A DNA stretch of 64,000 nucleotides from Caproicibacter fermentans (GCF_009746625.1 NZ_VWXL01000010.1:1-64000); one strand, 5' to 3'. Counted from the stretch's first letter, positions 1-8,785 are shown. Translations and numbers: made by a program. Notes: a model not told the origin generated them from the sequence alone.

Positions 1-72
1 TGGTTGGAACCTTTCAAAAACCATCTGGTGGTAGGAGGACTTAACCAATCCACAACATCCCTTACAGTGTAG
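1..72 (+). CDS. possible 3' end of an upstream tail gene (partial)
   Basis: Frame 1 is open from the window edge to a TAG at 70-72, about 23 codons, while the other two forward frames stop by position 42. It lies just upstream of the tape measure gene on the same strand, where a tail gene or tail chaperone is expected. Nothing in the short peptide is recognisable, so this rests only on frame and position. Confidence 0.25.
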   Translation, partial: WLEPFKNHLVVGGLNQSTTSLTV

Positions 73-132
73 CACATAGCCCTTGGAGAGGGGCTCTAAT
101 AACTACTACTCTATAATACAAGGAGGAGTTAA

Positions 133-1794
133 ATGGCTGACAATACGGAAGACATCGCCTTGTCTTATCAAATGAACACGGATTCTCTGTTGGCGGAAGC
201 CGCTCAGGCGGGCAAAGAAGCGGCAGAGCAGCTAAATACAAGCTTAACGGCCGCGCTTTCGGGTCTGGGAGACAGAATTGCGGGCAGTTTACAAAATGAA
301 ATCGGCACTGCCTTTCGCCAGGTTCTGCCCGTGTTTTCTTCCGCGACGCAAACAATCAATGGCTCTTTGAACCAGATCATCGTGTCCTTGCAGTCGCTCG
401 GAGCCGCCGTTAGTCAAAATTTGGGTGCTGCGCAGGGGCAGAAGGCGCAGGGCTTCTCAAGTGCATTGCAATCTGCGTTTGCGTCGGTTCCCGGGGTCGT
501 TCAAAACGTCGTTGACCAGTTGGGAAACTTCAATACGGTTCATCAGGCATTCGAAACCCTAAAGAGTCTGAAAATCAACTTTGAACCACTGAAAAAGGCT
601 TTTATAGGAATCTCATCCGTAGTAAGCGGTTCCGCTTTGCCTATTCTGGCGTTTGCCGCGGCCGTCACGGCAATTGCTTTGATCGCGACGTTAATCATGA
701 AAAATTGGGAACCCATCAGTGCTTTTTTCAAAAACCTGTGGAACGATCTGGTTACGGGGATGACCAATCTGTGGAACACCATTACCGGCATTGTGAAGAA
801 AGTCGTTCAGCCTTTGATCCAGGCAATTATGACCCCGTTCGACGGGCTTCAGGCGAGTTTCTCCCGGATTTTCGCCGGAATCCAGAAGATTTTTACGGGC
901 GCGTTCACGGTTTTAAAAAATGTGCTGATGGCCCCGATTCTGGTCATCTGCGACCTGATCACCGGGAATTTCGGGAAGATCGGGCCTGACCTGCAGAAAA
1001 TCTGGGCGAATATTACGAAGGGCATCCGACAGGTATGGACCGGCATTCAGCAGTATTTTACAGGACTTCTGACGGCAATCGCAACGATCTTTAAAAACAC
1101 CTGGAACGGATTCATTTCGGTTGTAACTACAATCGGGGCCAAAATTAAAACCAGCATCACGACGCTGTGGAACTCGATCATCAGCTGGTTCAGTTCCCTG
1201 CCGGAAACCCTAAAAAATATTGGCGCAAACATGTTTAACTCGATGAAAAACGGAGTGGAGAGCACGGTTCACACGGTGGTCGATTCCGTGAAATCAGGAA
1301 TCGGAGCAGCTATTGACTGGATTAAGAATCTTCCAAAAGAGGCGATTCAGTGGGGCAGGGACATCATCGGCGGAATCGCCGACGGGATCAGGAACGCGGC
1401 AAAAGCGGTTGGGGATGCGGTGAACGGCGTCGCGAAGGACATTCGCAAGTTTCTGCATTTCAGTGTTCCGGACGAAGGACCTTTGGTCGATTTTCCTGAC
1501 TGGATGCCCGACATGATGAAGGGACTTGCTTCCGGAATTCGGGAAAACAAATCTCTGGTTACCGCCGCTTTGCAGGACCTGACCGGCACGATGACGCTGA
1601 GCCTGAGCGCGGTTCCGGCCGGTGCGTATTCCGGTTCGCAGCAGCCCGGCGCGGTGTCTGCCTCCGGACGGACCGGTCCAACGATTGATTATCACCCGGT
1701 CTTTCAAAGCCCCAAGGCACTCAGCTATGGGGAGGTCGCCCGGCAGGAGCGGATGAACGCGCAAAGACTTTCACTCTGTCTTCGGAGGCGCTGA
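133..1794 (+). CDS. phage tail tape measure protein
   Basis: 553 aa. Tape measure proteins fill the tail tube and set its length. The protein is alpha-helical and low in cysteine. It has a strongly hydrophobic stretch at about residues 168-190 and many spaced Trp/Ile heptad-like segments (LWNxI, IWxNIT) through the middle, as in clostridial siphovirus tape measures. It is short for the family, which implies a short tail or a truncated module. The start is ATG 133 behind AAGGAGGAG at 120-128. The next gene starts directly after its stop. Its position before a Dit gene supports the call; the sequence alone would support only 'helical phage-like protein'. Confidence 0.75.
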   Translation: MADNTEDIALSYQMNTDSLLAEAAQAGKEAAEQLNTSLTAALSGLGDRIAGSLQNEIGTAFRQVLPVFSSATQTINGSLNQIIVSLQSLGAAVSQNLGAAQGQKAQGFSSALQSAFASVPGVVQNVVDQLGNFNTVHQAFETLKSLKINFEPLKKAFIGISSVVSGSALPILAFAAAVTAIALIATLIMKNWEPISAFFKNLWNDLVTGMTNLWNTITGIVKKVVQPLIQAIMTPFDGLQASFSRIFAGIQKIFTGAFTVLKNVLMAPILVICDLITGNFGKIGPDLQKIWANITKGIRQVWTGIQQYFTGLLTAIATIFKNTWNGFISVVTTIGAKIKTSITTLWNSIISWFSSLPETLKNIGANMFNSMKNGVESTVHTVVDSVKSGIGAAIDWIKNLPKEAIQWGRDIIGGIADGIRNAAKAVGDAVNGVAKDIRKFLHFSVPDEGPLVDFPDWMPDMMKGLASGIRENKSLVTAALQDLTGTMTLSLSAVPAGAYSGSQQPGAVSASGRTGPTIDYHPVFQSPKALSYGEVARQERMNAQRLSLCLRRR

Positions 1795-2664
1795 ATGGAA
1801 CTGATTTGTGAAAATGGAAAAGGCGTGAGGCTGGCATTCGGCGAGTCGGCGCCCTTCTGGCTGATTGCCGCGCACGGCCTTGGGTCGGATTTTAACGTCT
1901 ACACCTCCAAAAGCAGCGGACAGGACGGAGAAAACTACAATGGGTCGGACGCGCAGAAGCGGAACATCGTCCTGACGCTGGAACTGGGTCTGAGGGACTA
2001 CGACAAACAGATCGAGAAGCTGTACAGCTTTTTTCAGAAGGATTCGCCCGGCACGCTGATCTTTTCGGGCGACGAACACCGGAAAATCCGCTATTATGCG
2101 GAAAAGGTGGAGCCGGAAGCGGAAAGCTTCTCGCCCGCAGGCGGCTCACCGTACGAAACGCGGAACGTTACGATTTCCCTGATCTGTCCCGACCCGAAGT
2201 TTTACTCGGCCGAAGACCGGCTGACACAGCTTGCCGCCTGGAACGGGCTGATCGAGTGGAGCCTGGAGATCACGGGCGAACCGTTTGCCCTGACGGAAAA
2301 AACGAATACCCTGATCGGCAATGTCTGGAACGGCAGCGCGGTTCCCATGGGACTTACCGTGAGGTTTGCCGCATCCGGCGAGGTCGTCGGTCCGTCGCTG
2401 TACGATGTAAACCGCCATGAGCTCATGAAAATCAACGCAACCATGCATACCGGCGACCAGGTTGTCATCACGACCGGGACGGGCGGGAAGCGGGTTCGCA
2501 TGACTTCCGGCGGCGTGACAAAGAACATCAATAATCTGATGACGTATCCGCCCGTGTGGCTTCAGGCGTATGAAGGCGACAATCTTTTCCGGTACGACGC
2601 CGATTCCGGAATCGACAACCTGAGCGTGTCCATCCTCAGCACACAGGCTTATTGGGGGGTGTGA
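1795..2664 (+). CDS. phage distal tail protein (Dit family)
   Basis: 289 aa. Dit forms the hub ring joining the tail tube to the baseplate of siphophages. The N-terminal half, with the RDYDKQIEKLYSFF segment and a PDPKFYS segment near residue 140, has the shape of the Sipho_tail family; the C-terminal half resembles its galectin-like domain. The start ATG directly follows the TGA of the tape measure gene, with GGAGGCG inside the end of that gene as ribosome site, so the two are probably translationally coupled. Gene order tape measure, Dit, Gp37-like, receptor-binding protein is standard for Gram-positive siphophages. Confidence 0.8.
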   Translation: MELICENGKGVRLAFGESAPFWLIAAHGLGSDFNVYTSKSSGQDGENYNGSDAQKRNIVLTLELGLRDYDKQIEKLYSFFQKDSPGTLIFSGDEHRKIRYYAEKVEPEAESFSPAGGSPYETRNVTISLICPDPKFYSAEDRLTQLAAWNGLIEWSLEITGEPFALTEKTNTLIGNVWNGSAVPMGLTVRFAASGEVVGPSLYDVNRHELMKINATMHTGDQVVITTGTGGKRVRMTSGGVTKNINNLMTYPPVWLQAYEGDNLFRYDADSGIDNLSVSILSTQAYWGV

Positions 2665-2667
2665 TCG

Positions 2668-3723
2668 ACGGAACTGTACGTGTATAACGCCGCGCTGGAA
2701 CAGCAGGGCGTGCTCGACGGGTTTACTTCCCTGCGATGGAGAAGGCGGTTTTTTGAGCCCGGAGAATTTGAACTCCATGCTCCGGCAAATCAGGATACCC
2801 TGTCCCTCCTGACAGCCGGGAATATTCTGCACCGCCTGGACCGTCAGGAAGCCGGAATCATTGAAAGCGTCAGAATCACCTCAAGCAGCGAAACCGGCGA
2901 TGAAATCGAGGCGGCGGGACGGATGGCCTCTTCCCTGCTGAGCAGGAGGGTAATCCAGCCGGCGGTTAGTTTTTCCGGAACGGTGGAAGACGCCATGCGG
3001 AAAATCGTCGCGGATAACGCGATTTCCTCGCGCCCGATCGATTTTCTCACCCTGGGAGAATCCGGCGGATTCGCGCCCCTGTGCAGCTTTCAGACATCCG
3101 GCAAGAATCTTCTGACGGTTCTGAAAGCACTGGGAAAATCGGCCCCGCTCGGCTTTCGGCTCCGTCCGGATGTGCAGAACCGGAAGTGGGTTTTCGAAGT
3201 GTATTCCGGCGCTGACCGGACGGTTGCGCAAACCTTGAATCCCTACATTTTGTTCAGCGACGGCTTTTCCAACATCAGCGGGTCTTCCTACACGCTGGAC
3301 ACCACCGGCTTCTGCAATTTTGCCTATGTCTGCGCGGCGGAGGAGGACGGTACCGTTGTCCTTGCGGAAGCGGACCTGACAAACGGCGAACCGCGCCGGG
3401 AGCTTTGGGTCGACGCGGGGGACCTTCAGAAAGGCAGCCTGACGGACGAGGAATACCGGGAGCAGCTTCGGCAGCGGGGAATCCAAAGTCTGGCGGAGGC
3501 CGCAAAAGCGGAAAATTTCGAGGCGTCGGCGGTTGATACGGAGAATTTCCGCTATCGGACGGACTGGGACCTCGGCGATATTATCAGCTTCGAAAAGTGG
3601 GGGCTGCGCCTTGACCAACGAGTCACGGAGGTCGAGGAAGTTTATGAAAACGGAACGGCAACAATCACACCGGTATGCGGGACCCCGCTGCCGGAAACTT
3701 TGGACTTAGGGAGTGAAGGATAA
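2668..3723 (+). CDS. Gp37-like tail protein (siphovirus ReqiPepy6 type), unusual start
   Basis: About 351 aa. Baseplate or tail-associated protein of the ReqiPepy6 Gp37-like family, which follows Dit in many siphophages and prophages. The family usually begins with Met-Glu-Leu-Tyr followed by a short strand. Here that sequence is present but the Met position is ACG at 2668, correctly spaced (8 nt) behind GGGGGG at 2654-2659. The first conventional in-frame start is GTG 2680, which would remove four conserved residues and sits too far from the ribosome site. Either ACG is used or an ATG was mutated. The C-terminus is rich in beta-strand and ends one base before the next ATG. Confidence 0.7.
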   Translation, partial: TELYVYNAALEQQGVLDGFTSLRWRRRFFEPGEFELHAPANQDTLSLLTAGNILHRLDRQEAGIIESVRITSSSETGDEIEAAGRMASSLLSRRVIQPAVSFSGTVEDAMRKIVADNAISSRPIDFLTLGESGGFAPLCSFQTSGKNLLTVLKALGKSAPLGFRLRPDVQNRKWVFEVYSGADRTVAQTLNPYILFSDGFSNISGSSYTLDTTGFCNFAYVCAAEEDGTVVLAEADLTNGEPRRELWVDAGDLQKGSLTDEEYREQLRQRGIQSLAEAAKAENFEASAVDTENFRYRTDWDLGDIISFEKWGLRLDQRVTEVEEVYENGTATITPVCGTPLPETLDLGSEG

Positions 3724-5883
3724 ATGGCTGAATCGAGCGGATTTTTTCGCAGCGTCGGCGGCGACAGAAAATACACGGTGGATTTCCTCGCGGAATGGGT
3801 CGCGAGTTTTCTGAGCAACGGCGTCTACACAGACGCCCTTGCGGTAACCGCGGACGCAAACATGCAGGTGCTTGTCCCATCGGGGCAGGCGTGGATCAAC
3901 GGGTACTATTACCGCAGCGACGCGGACATTCCGTTTCAAATCCGGAACGCCGACGGCGTTTTGAACCGGAAAGACACGGTCGTGCTGCGGTGGGATTTAA
4001 ACAAGCGGAGCATCTCGGCGCAGATATTGACCGGCGCGCCCGCCAGCAATCCCGTCGCCCCGGCGATTGTCCGCACGGCGGAGCAGTATGATTTGAAGCT
4101 GGCGGAAATCAGCGTCCCGGCCGGCACGACGGCGATCACGCAAAGCCTGATTACCGACACTCGGCTGGATAACAATGTCTGCGGCATCGTTCACGCGGTC
4201 GTGGACCGCATCGATACAACGACGTTTTACAATCAGATTGCCGCGGACCTTGCGGAATTTAAAAGTACGAATGAATCTGACTTCACGGCGTGGTTTAACG
4301 GTATTAAAAATATTCTGGACGAAAATGCTGCCGGGAATCTGCTCGCAAAAATCAACGATCTTGCGGGAGACGGCAGGACGACGGAGACGGTTAAGGCGAA
4401 TGCCGACACAATCGCCGCGCATGTCGCCCGCACAGACAATCCACATGGAGTAACGGCGGAGCAGGCGGGGGCCGTAAAGGGAAATACAGCCTCTTATCGT
4501 GCGACAGCGGTAACGTCAACCGATGCGTGGTCACAAACATTGACAATACCAAATTTTATATTCTCCGAAGGATGCCAGGTAACATTTAAGGCGGTTCAGA
4601 CCCCGAAAGACGATAGCACGCCGGACGCAACAAGGGTCATTATAAACGGGAAGGGATACTGCCTTCTTGACACAAAGCGCGGGACCTTGCCGAGTGACGC
4701 ATGGGTCATAGGTGCAGCCGTAACAGTCACTTTGTCAAATGATGCGCCGCTTGGGTGGGGTGCAGCGAACGGGTGCGGAACTGCTTTTTTTAAGCAGGGC
4801 GGCTATGGAACGTTGGCCGCCCAAATCAATAATTTTTATGCGACCATCGGGGACGCTTCTGTCCGGCTGACGTGGAGTAATCCGGCAGATGGAAATTACG
4901 CAGGCGTCGTGATTATCCGCAAGACCGGAGGCTATCCGTCAAAGGTGCTGGACGGAACGAAAATCTATGACGGGACCGGGACCTCATTTACCGATACCGG
5001 CCTGACGAATGGCACGCAGTATTATTACCGGGCGTTCTCTTATAACTCGAAAAAGGAATATCAAACCGAGTATTGCGTAGCCACAATGACGCCTCTGCAT
5101 GGATACCAGCTCGGGACCTTCCCGGTCGGCACAAAGCTGAAATTCGGGTCGATTTTCGGAAATCCGATTGTGATGAAGATCGCCAACAAATCAGGGAGCG
5201 ACATTACCTTAATAGCTGATGGGGTCTTGGCTCGGTATGCGTTCGACGCGAAAGAACCATCGAACAGCGTCACGGACCGGAAGAATTACGGGAACAACCG
5301 GTACACACTTTCCAATATTCATCAATGGCTCAACTCCGAGGCGGGGGCCGGTTCATGGTACGTCGCGCAGCACTCGGTAGATCAGGCCCCGGACAGTACA
5401 AGTGTTGTTTCGGCAAACCCGTACAAATCAGTGGCGGGTTTCCTGAATGGGTTCTCGGTAAAAGAAAAGAACTATCTCAAAACCAAAACAATCACAGTCG
5501 GGAGGCCAAACACAGACGGCGGCGGGACCGAAACGCTCAACGCAAGGATATGTCTGCCGAGCGGAACGGAAGTCGGCTTGTCAACGGATTATACGGAAGG
5601 CTCGCAGCTTCAAGCGTTTTCAGACAATAATTCCAGAATCGCATATGAGACAGCGGATTGCGCGGCAAACACAGGAGGAACGGCAGGAGCGGCGCAATAC
5701 TACTGGCTTCGCACTCCGTATGCTTCCCGCGCGTACAGCGTCCGGGTCGTCTGCTCCGATGGCACGCTGGGCGACTACGACGCCTATAGCGGCACGGGTG
5801 GGGTCCGTCCGCTTTGCTTTCTTGATTCTTCCGTCTTAATATCTTTGACGCCCGACGCATCGGGGGCGTACACAGTGCTATGA
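3724..5883 (+). CDS. tail receptor-binding / fibre protein with FN3 and DUF6273-type lectin-like C-terminus
   Basis: 719 aa. Likely the host-recognition protein at the tail tip. The N-terminal ~200 residues resemble baseplate-attachment domains of clostridial phages. A helical stalk (about 175-250) follows, then a DNPHGVTAEQAG segment (about 239-250) typical of phage fibres. A fibronectin type III-like domain spans about 373-455, with TWSNP and FTDTGLTNGTQYYYR. From about 460 to 715 there is a DUF6273-like fold ending in YYWLRTP and GGVRPLC. This type of C-terminus occurs in receptor-binding proteins and in some targets of diversity-generating retroelements. Start ATG 3724 directly follows the preceding stop, with GGAGTGAAGG upstream. 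Confidence 0.7.
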   Translation: MAESSGFFRSVGGDRKYTVDFLAEWVASFLSNGVYTDALAVTADANMQVLVPSGQAWINGYYYRSDADIPFQIRNADGVLNRKDTVVLRWDLNKRSISAQILTGAPASNPVAPAIVRTAEQYDLKLAEISVPAGTTAITQSLITDTRLDNNVCGIVHAVVDRIDTTTFYNQIAADLAEFKSTNESDFTAWFNGIKNILDENAAGNLLAKINDLAGDGRTTETVKANADTIAAHVARTDNPHGVTAEQAGAVKGNTASYRATAVTSTDAWSQTLTIPNFIFSEGCQVTFKAVQTPKDDSTPDATRVIINGKGYCLLDTKRGTLPSDAWVIGAAVTVTLSNDAPLGWGAANGCGTAFFKQGGYGTLAAQINNFYATIGDASVRLTWSNPADGNYAGVVIIRKTGGYPSKVLDGTKIYDGTGTSFTDTGLTNGTQYYYRAFSYNSKKEYQTEYCVATMTPLHGYQLGTFPVGTKLKFGSIFGNPIVMKIANKSGSDITLIADGVLARYAFDAKEPSNSVTDRKNYGNNRYTLSNIHQWLNSEAGAGSWYVAQHSVDQAPDSTSVVSANPYKSVAGFLNGFSVKEKNYLKTKTITVGRPNTDGGGTETLNARICLPSGTEVGLSTDYTEGSQLQAFSDNNSRIAYETADCAANTGGTAGAAQYYWLRTPYASRAYSVRVVCSDGTLGDYDAYSGTGGVRPLCFLDSSVLISLTPDASGAYTVL
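5695..5815 (+). other. candidate variable region in the receptor-binding protein gene
   Basis: The segment between the YWLRTP and GGVRP motifs is rich in NNC codons for Tyr, Ser, Arg, Val, Gly and Asp. That is the codon pattern left when AAC codons of a template repeat are mutagenised by a diversity-generating retroelement. No reverse transcriptase or template repeat is visible in this window, so this is only a pattern resemblance. Confidence 0.2.
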
Positions 5884-5904
5884 CTTGCAGAAAGGGGATC
5901 GAAA

Positions 5905-6189
5905 ATGACCTGCACCACAAATAAGATTCAGATTAACGGTGAGTGGCGGGATATTCTGGTTATTCAAAGTGACGTGCCGGTAACGTTTGCAAATCCGGGC
6001 TGCATAGCCGACGGGAATACGCTTTATTTTACCGACGGGGCTGTGTTCCGCAGCGAACAGCAGGACGGCAAGTATTATTACTGGTTCGTCATCAATTCGA
6101 CTTCGACGATACCGGGTCTGTCGGCGCAAATCAGTGATTTGCAAAATCAGATCGATGCGCTGACGTTATCTACACTGGGGGTGGCATAA
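5905..6189 (+). CDS. hypothetical tail-module protein
   Basis: 94 aa, not recognised. It has a short beta-rich body with Cys3 and Cys33, followed by a C-terminal helix (SAQISDLQNQIDALT) that looks like a short coiled coil. It has AGAAAGGGG as ribosome site. Its TAA overlaps the ATG of xkdX by one base, so it belongs to the tail operon. Small proteins of this kind often sit between the fibre gene and xkdX in clostridial prophages; a baseplate or fibre accessory role is a guess. Confidence 0.55.
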   Translation: MTCTTNKIQINGEWRDILVIQSDVPVTFANPGCIADGNTLYFTDGAVFRSEQQDGKYYYWFVINSTSTIPGLSAQISDLQNQIDALTLSTLGVA

Positions 6190-6323
6190 TGTACGCGACA
6201 CTAAAACGGCTTTACGACTCCGGTCGGCTCCCGGAAGAGAATTTGAAAAAAGCGATTCCGCTTGGCTGGATCACCGCCGACGACTACAAGACGATCACCG
6301 GCGAAAATTACCGCGCGGATTAA
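6189..6323 (+). CDS. xkdX: XkdX family phage protein
   Basis: 44 aa, too short for most gene finders. It has the XkdX pattern: an aromatic-rich N-terminus (KRLYDSG), a central helix, GWIT near residue 26, then a DDYKTITGE ending. XkdX proteins are found beside tail fibre genes of PBSX-like and other Gram-positive prophages; their role is unknown. It is the last gene of the tail operon and is followed by a terminator. No holin, amidase or integrase follows. Confidence 0.75.
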   Translation: MYATLKRLYDSGRLPEENLKKAIPLGWITADDYKTITGENYRAD

Positions 6324-6368
6324 GCTCATCGAGCTTTAACGTGTAAAAATTGTTATCAAACAACACAT

Positions 6369-6418
6369 AAAAAGCCGGGGCACTCATACCAAACGGTATT
6401 GGGCTGCCCCGGCTTTTT
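6369..6418. terminator. bidirectional intrinsic terminator between the tail operon and cotJC
   Basis: A 14-bp stem, AAAAAGCCGGGGCA with its exact complement at 6405-6418, is flanked by A5 on one side and T5 on the other, so it can stop transcription of the tail operon (+) and of cotJC (-). The 22-nt loop contains a second small inverted repeat (ATACC/GGTAT). Confidence 0.85.
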
Positions 6419-6536
6419 GCCGTGTATCTGAAAGGAATCGCCGGCTGACCGGCTCAATGGATGACGGTTTTGCAAAAAGGTCCGCCTGTTTTTTACACGG
6501 ATTGGTTTAAGAGGGGATTTCCTGTTCAGCAGAGGG

Positions 6537-7056
6537 TTACATGTTCTTTTTCTGGTCGTACTGCGGGTTGAACGCATAGAAATTCTTGGAGTCGAGACTG
6601 TCGGTGATAATCCGTAACCCTTCGCCGAAGCGCTGGTAATGTACGACCTCGCGCTCGCGCAGAAAACGGATCGCGTCGCGCACCTCGGGGTCGTCGTCGC
6701 AGTAACGCAGAATGTTGTCGTAGGTCAGGCGGGCTTTTTGCTCGGCGGCCAAGTCCTCGTGAATATCCGCCAGAGAATCCCCGGTGGAAGCGAATGTTGC
6801 GGCGTTGAACGGCACGCCGGAAGCGTCGGCAGGATAAATGCCGGTTGTATGGTCGATAAAATAGGCGTCGAAGCCGGCTTTTTTGATTTGCTCCGGGGTT
6901 TGGTTGCGGGTCAGCTGATAAACAATGGCTCCCACCATCTCCAAATGCGCAAGCTCTTCGGTGCCGACATCGGTCAGAATCGCCTTGAGCTCCGGGTTCG
7001 GCATGGTGTATCGCTGGCTCAGATACCGCAGCGACGCCCCCATCTCTCCATGCGGT
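6537..7056 (-). CDS. cotJC: cotJC 3' part (manganese-catalase-type spore coat protein), separated from its 5' end
   Basis: 172 codons plus stop encode the C-terminal bulk of CotJC, a spore-coat protein of the manganese catalase family. The metal-ligand regions are visible: HGEMG at the very start of the fragment, EELAH about 30 residues later, and EREVVHYQRF near the end. The normal N-terminus is missing. Reading upstream, the frame runs into the end of the recombinase gene. The missing start lies at 9347-9460, beyond a 2.3-kb element. Joining 9460-9369 to 7056-6537 gives an uninterrupted 203-aa CotJC of normal length. As it stands the fragment has no ribosome site and is probably silent until the element excises. 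Confidence 0.9.
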
Positions 7057-7069
7057 CCGCCGAATGGCC
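7048..7069. repeat. att junction at the cotJC 3' side of the element
   Basis: It contains CCATGCGGTCCGCC at 7048-7061, which matches the other junction (9360-9373) at 12 of 14 positions, and the 11-bp end repeat of the element (7059-7069). The bases 7048-7056 belong to cotJC. The crossover dinucleotide is inferred to be CC at 7057-7058. Confidence 0.8.
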
Positions 7070-7083
7070 TACCGCGATGATTT

Positions 7084-8472
7084 TTACCTGTAATACAGGC
7101 TGATTCGGTTTTGCGCGCGGTCAAATATGATCTTTCGGACCAGACACCGCAGCAGGGCGTTTTTTTGGTCGGGGGGAAAAGCGCCGTCGCGAAGGAATAG
7201 AATCAGGTCCGACGCAACGGCGTTCTGGTTTTCGCCGGACAGGCGGTTTAAATCCGTTTCCAGCGCATGGCAGGCGCGTTCGATCTCACCGCGTTCCTTT
7301 AAGTATTCCGCCAAATGCTCCGCGCCGCCCAGATAGGCCTCCCGCAGCCTTGAAAGGCGGAGGCGCTCTTTCCTCAGCCGCAGGCGAAGCAGCCCGCGCT
7401 CCTCGCTTTCCTCCCCGGAAAAGTGGGGAGAAATCCGCAGGGCGGTTGTTTGCAGGTCGTTTTCCAGCAGGGAAACCACCATGGCTTCCAGCTTCCGCGT
7501 GGAAATCGAGTGGGATTCCTGACAGGTCCCATGACTGTATCCGCCGCACTGCATGCTGCCCGAGGAGGAAGGAATCAGAAGCGATCCGCAGCCGGAACAA
7601 AAGACCAACCCCCTCAGCGTGCACGGCGGCGCGCCGCGCCTGCGGACCGCGCCGGGGCGCAGACGGCTCTGGGCTTCCTCCCAAAGTGTTTCCGGAACGA
7701 TCGGTTCATGGCAGCCCCGCGTCAGAAGCGTATCGGTTTCCGGGGAGCCCCGGCCCAGCGGCCCGCCGGGGTTCCACCTGAGCGCCCCGCAGTAGACCGG
7801 GTTTTTCAAAAGGTAGCGCACGGCGCGCGGTTCCCACTTTCCGCCGCGCCGTGTGCGAAGGCCCGTTGAGTTGAGCTTTTCCGCAATTTCGCCCGGGGAC
7901 GCGCCGCGGAGGAAATCGGCGAAGACCAGCCGGACCGCGGCGGCCTCCTCCGCGTCGGGCACAAAGCGCTTCTCCGCCATCCGGTATCCGAACGGGGGGC
8001 CGGCGACCGGTTCGCCCCGAGCAATTTTTTCCCGCATGCCTCGGCGGACCTCTTCGGCGAGATTCACGCTGTAATACTCGTCCATCGCCTCAATCATCGC
8101 TTCCACCAGAATGGAGGTCTTTTCGTCGCCGAGCGGCTCGCTGACCGAGATCACCTCGATGCCCCGGCGCCGCAGCAGGGTCTTGTAAAGGACGCTGTCC
8201 GCCCTGCTGCGCGCGAAACGGCTGAATTTCCACAGAAGGATGCAGTCGAACGGGCGCGGCCTGCGCTGCGCCTCGGCGATCATGCGCTGAAATTCCGTGC
8301 GCTTTTTCGCTCCGCGGCCGCTCACGCCGTCGTCCTCGCGGAAGATGTATTGGTCCGGCAGCAGATAACCGTTGCTCTTTGCGTAGTCACGGATGCAGCT
8401 GAGCTGGCTGTCCGGGCTGTATTCCAGCTGGTCGCTGGTGGAAACGCGGATATAGGCCGCCGCAGTTTTCAT
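7084..8472 (-). CDS. large serine recombinase (candidate cotJC excisionase)
   Basis: 462 aa. Cuts and rejoins DNA through a serine nucleophile. The N-terminal resolvase domain (about 1-150) has YIRVST with the catalytic Ser11 and the SRFARSRAD arginine cluster. The Recombinase domain (about 160-260) has AGPPFGYR and NPVYCGALRW. A zinc ribbon follows (CSGC near residue 288, further Cys about 18 residues on), then a coiled coil (about 350-420). All parts needed for an active large serine recombinase are present. The gene ends 15 bp from the element's left inverted repeat. Start ATG 8472 has GGGTGA upstream. Since it is the only recombinase in the element, it most likely integrates and excises it. 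Confidence 0.9.
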   Translation of the reverse strand: MKTAAAYIRVSTSDQLEYSPDSQLSCIRDYAKSNGYLLPDQYIFREDDGVSGRGAKKRTEFQRMIAEAQRRPRPFDCILLWKFSRFARSRADSVLYKTLLRRRGIEVISVSEPLGDEKTSILVEAMIEAMDEYYSVNLAEEVRRGMREKIARGEPVAGPPFGYRMAEKRFVPDAEEAAAVRLVFADFLRGASPGEIAEKLNSTGLRTRRGGKWEPRAVRYLLKNPVYCGALRWNPGGPLGRGSPETDTLLTRGCHEPIVPETLWEEAQSRLRPGAVRRRGAPPCTLRGLVFCSGCGSLLIPSSSGSMQCGGYSHGTCQESHSISTRKLEAMVVSLLENDLQTTALRISPHFSGEESEERGLLRLRLRKERLRLSRLREAYLGGAEHLAEYLKERGEIERACHALETDLNRLSGENQNAVASDLILFLRDGAFPPDQKNALLRCLVRKIIFDRAQNRISLYYR

Positions 8473-8552
8473 GGAAAGTCACCCTTTGCGCGGGAATCGG
8501 CGGGGGATAGGACGGGCCGACGCCCCGTATAAATAGAAACGGGGTGAGTAAA

Positions 8553-8774
8553 ATGAAAAAGAAGCCGTTTCGGTTTACGGGCGAGTGCTATTCGGCGGAC
8601 CGGTCCGGGGCTTTTTCGCTCAGAAGCCGCGCCGAATTTGAACAGCTTTCCGGGCCCGGCAGCGGCGGGTTCAGGGTGGTCGGCCGCCGGGAATATCTGC
8701 CGCGGGAAGAACAGCTCCGGCAGGACCGGGAACGGATGGAACGCGCGGAGCGGGAAATGAACGCGCGTCCGTAG
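8553..8774 (+). CDS. small basic protein of the cotJC element (candidate directionality factor)
   Basis: 73 aa, not recognised. Very rich in Arg, Lys and Glu. The N-terminal half has aromatic residues (FRFTGECY) and the C-terminal third is a charged helix (REEQLRQDRERMERAERE). It is divergent from the recombinase gene with 80 bp between the starts. ATG 8553 lies 6 nt after GGGGTG; a GTG at 8544 is in frame but lacks a site. Small proteins beside serine integrases are often recombination directionality factors, and the spsM system of Bacillus subtilis uses a 58-aa one. The function here is inferred from size and place only. Confidence 0.6.
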   Translation: MKKKPFRFTGECYSADRSGAFSLRSRAEFEQLSGPGSGGFRVVGRREYLPREEQLRQDRERMERAEREMNARP

Positions 8775-8785
8775 ACGGTTTCGGC

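Noticed and set aside
6324-6536. Template repeat of a diversity-generating retroelement after xkdX
   Set aside because: No similarity to 5695-5815 is visible and no reverse transcriptase frame exists nearby.
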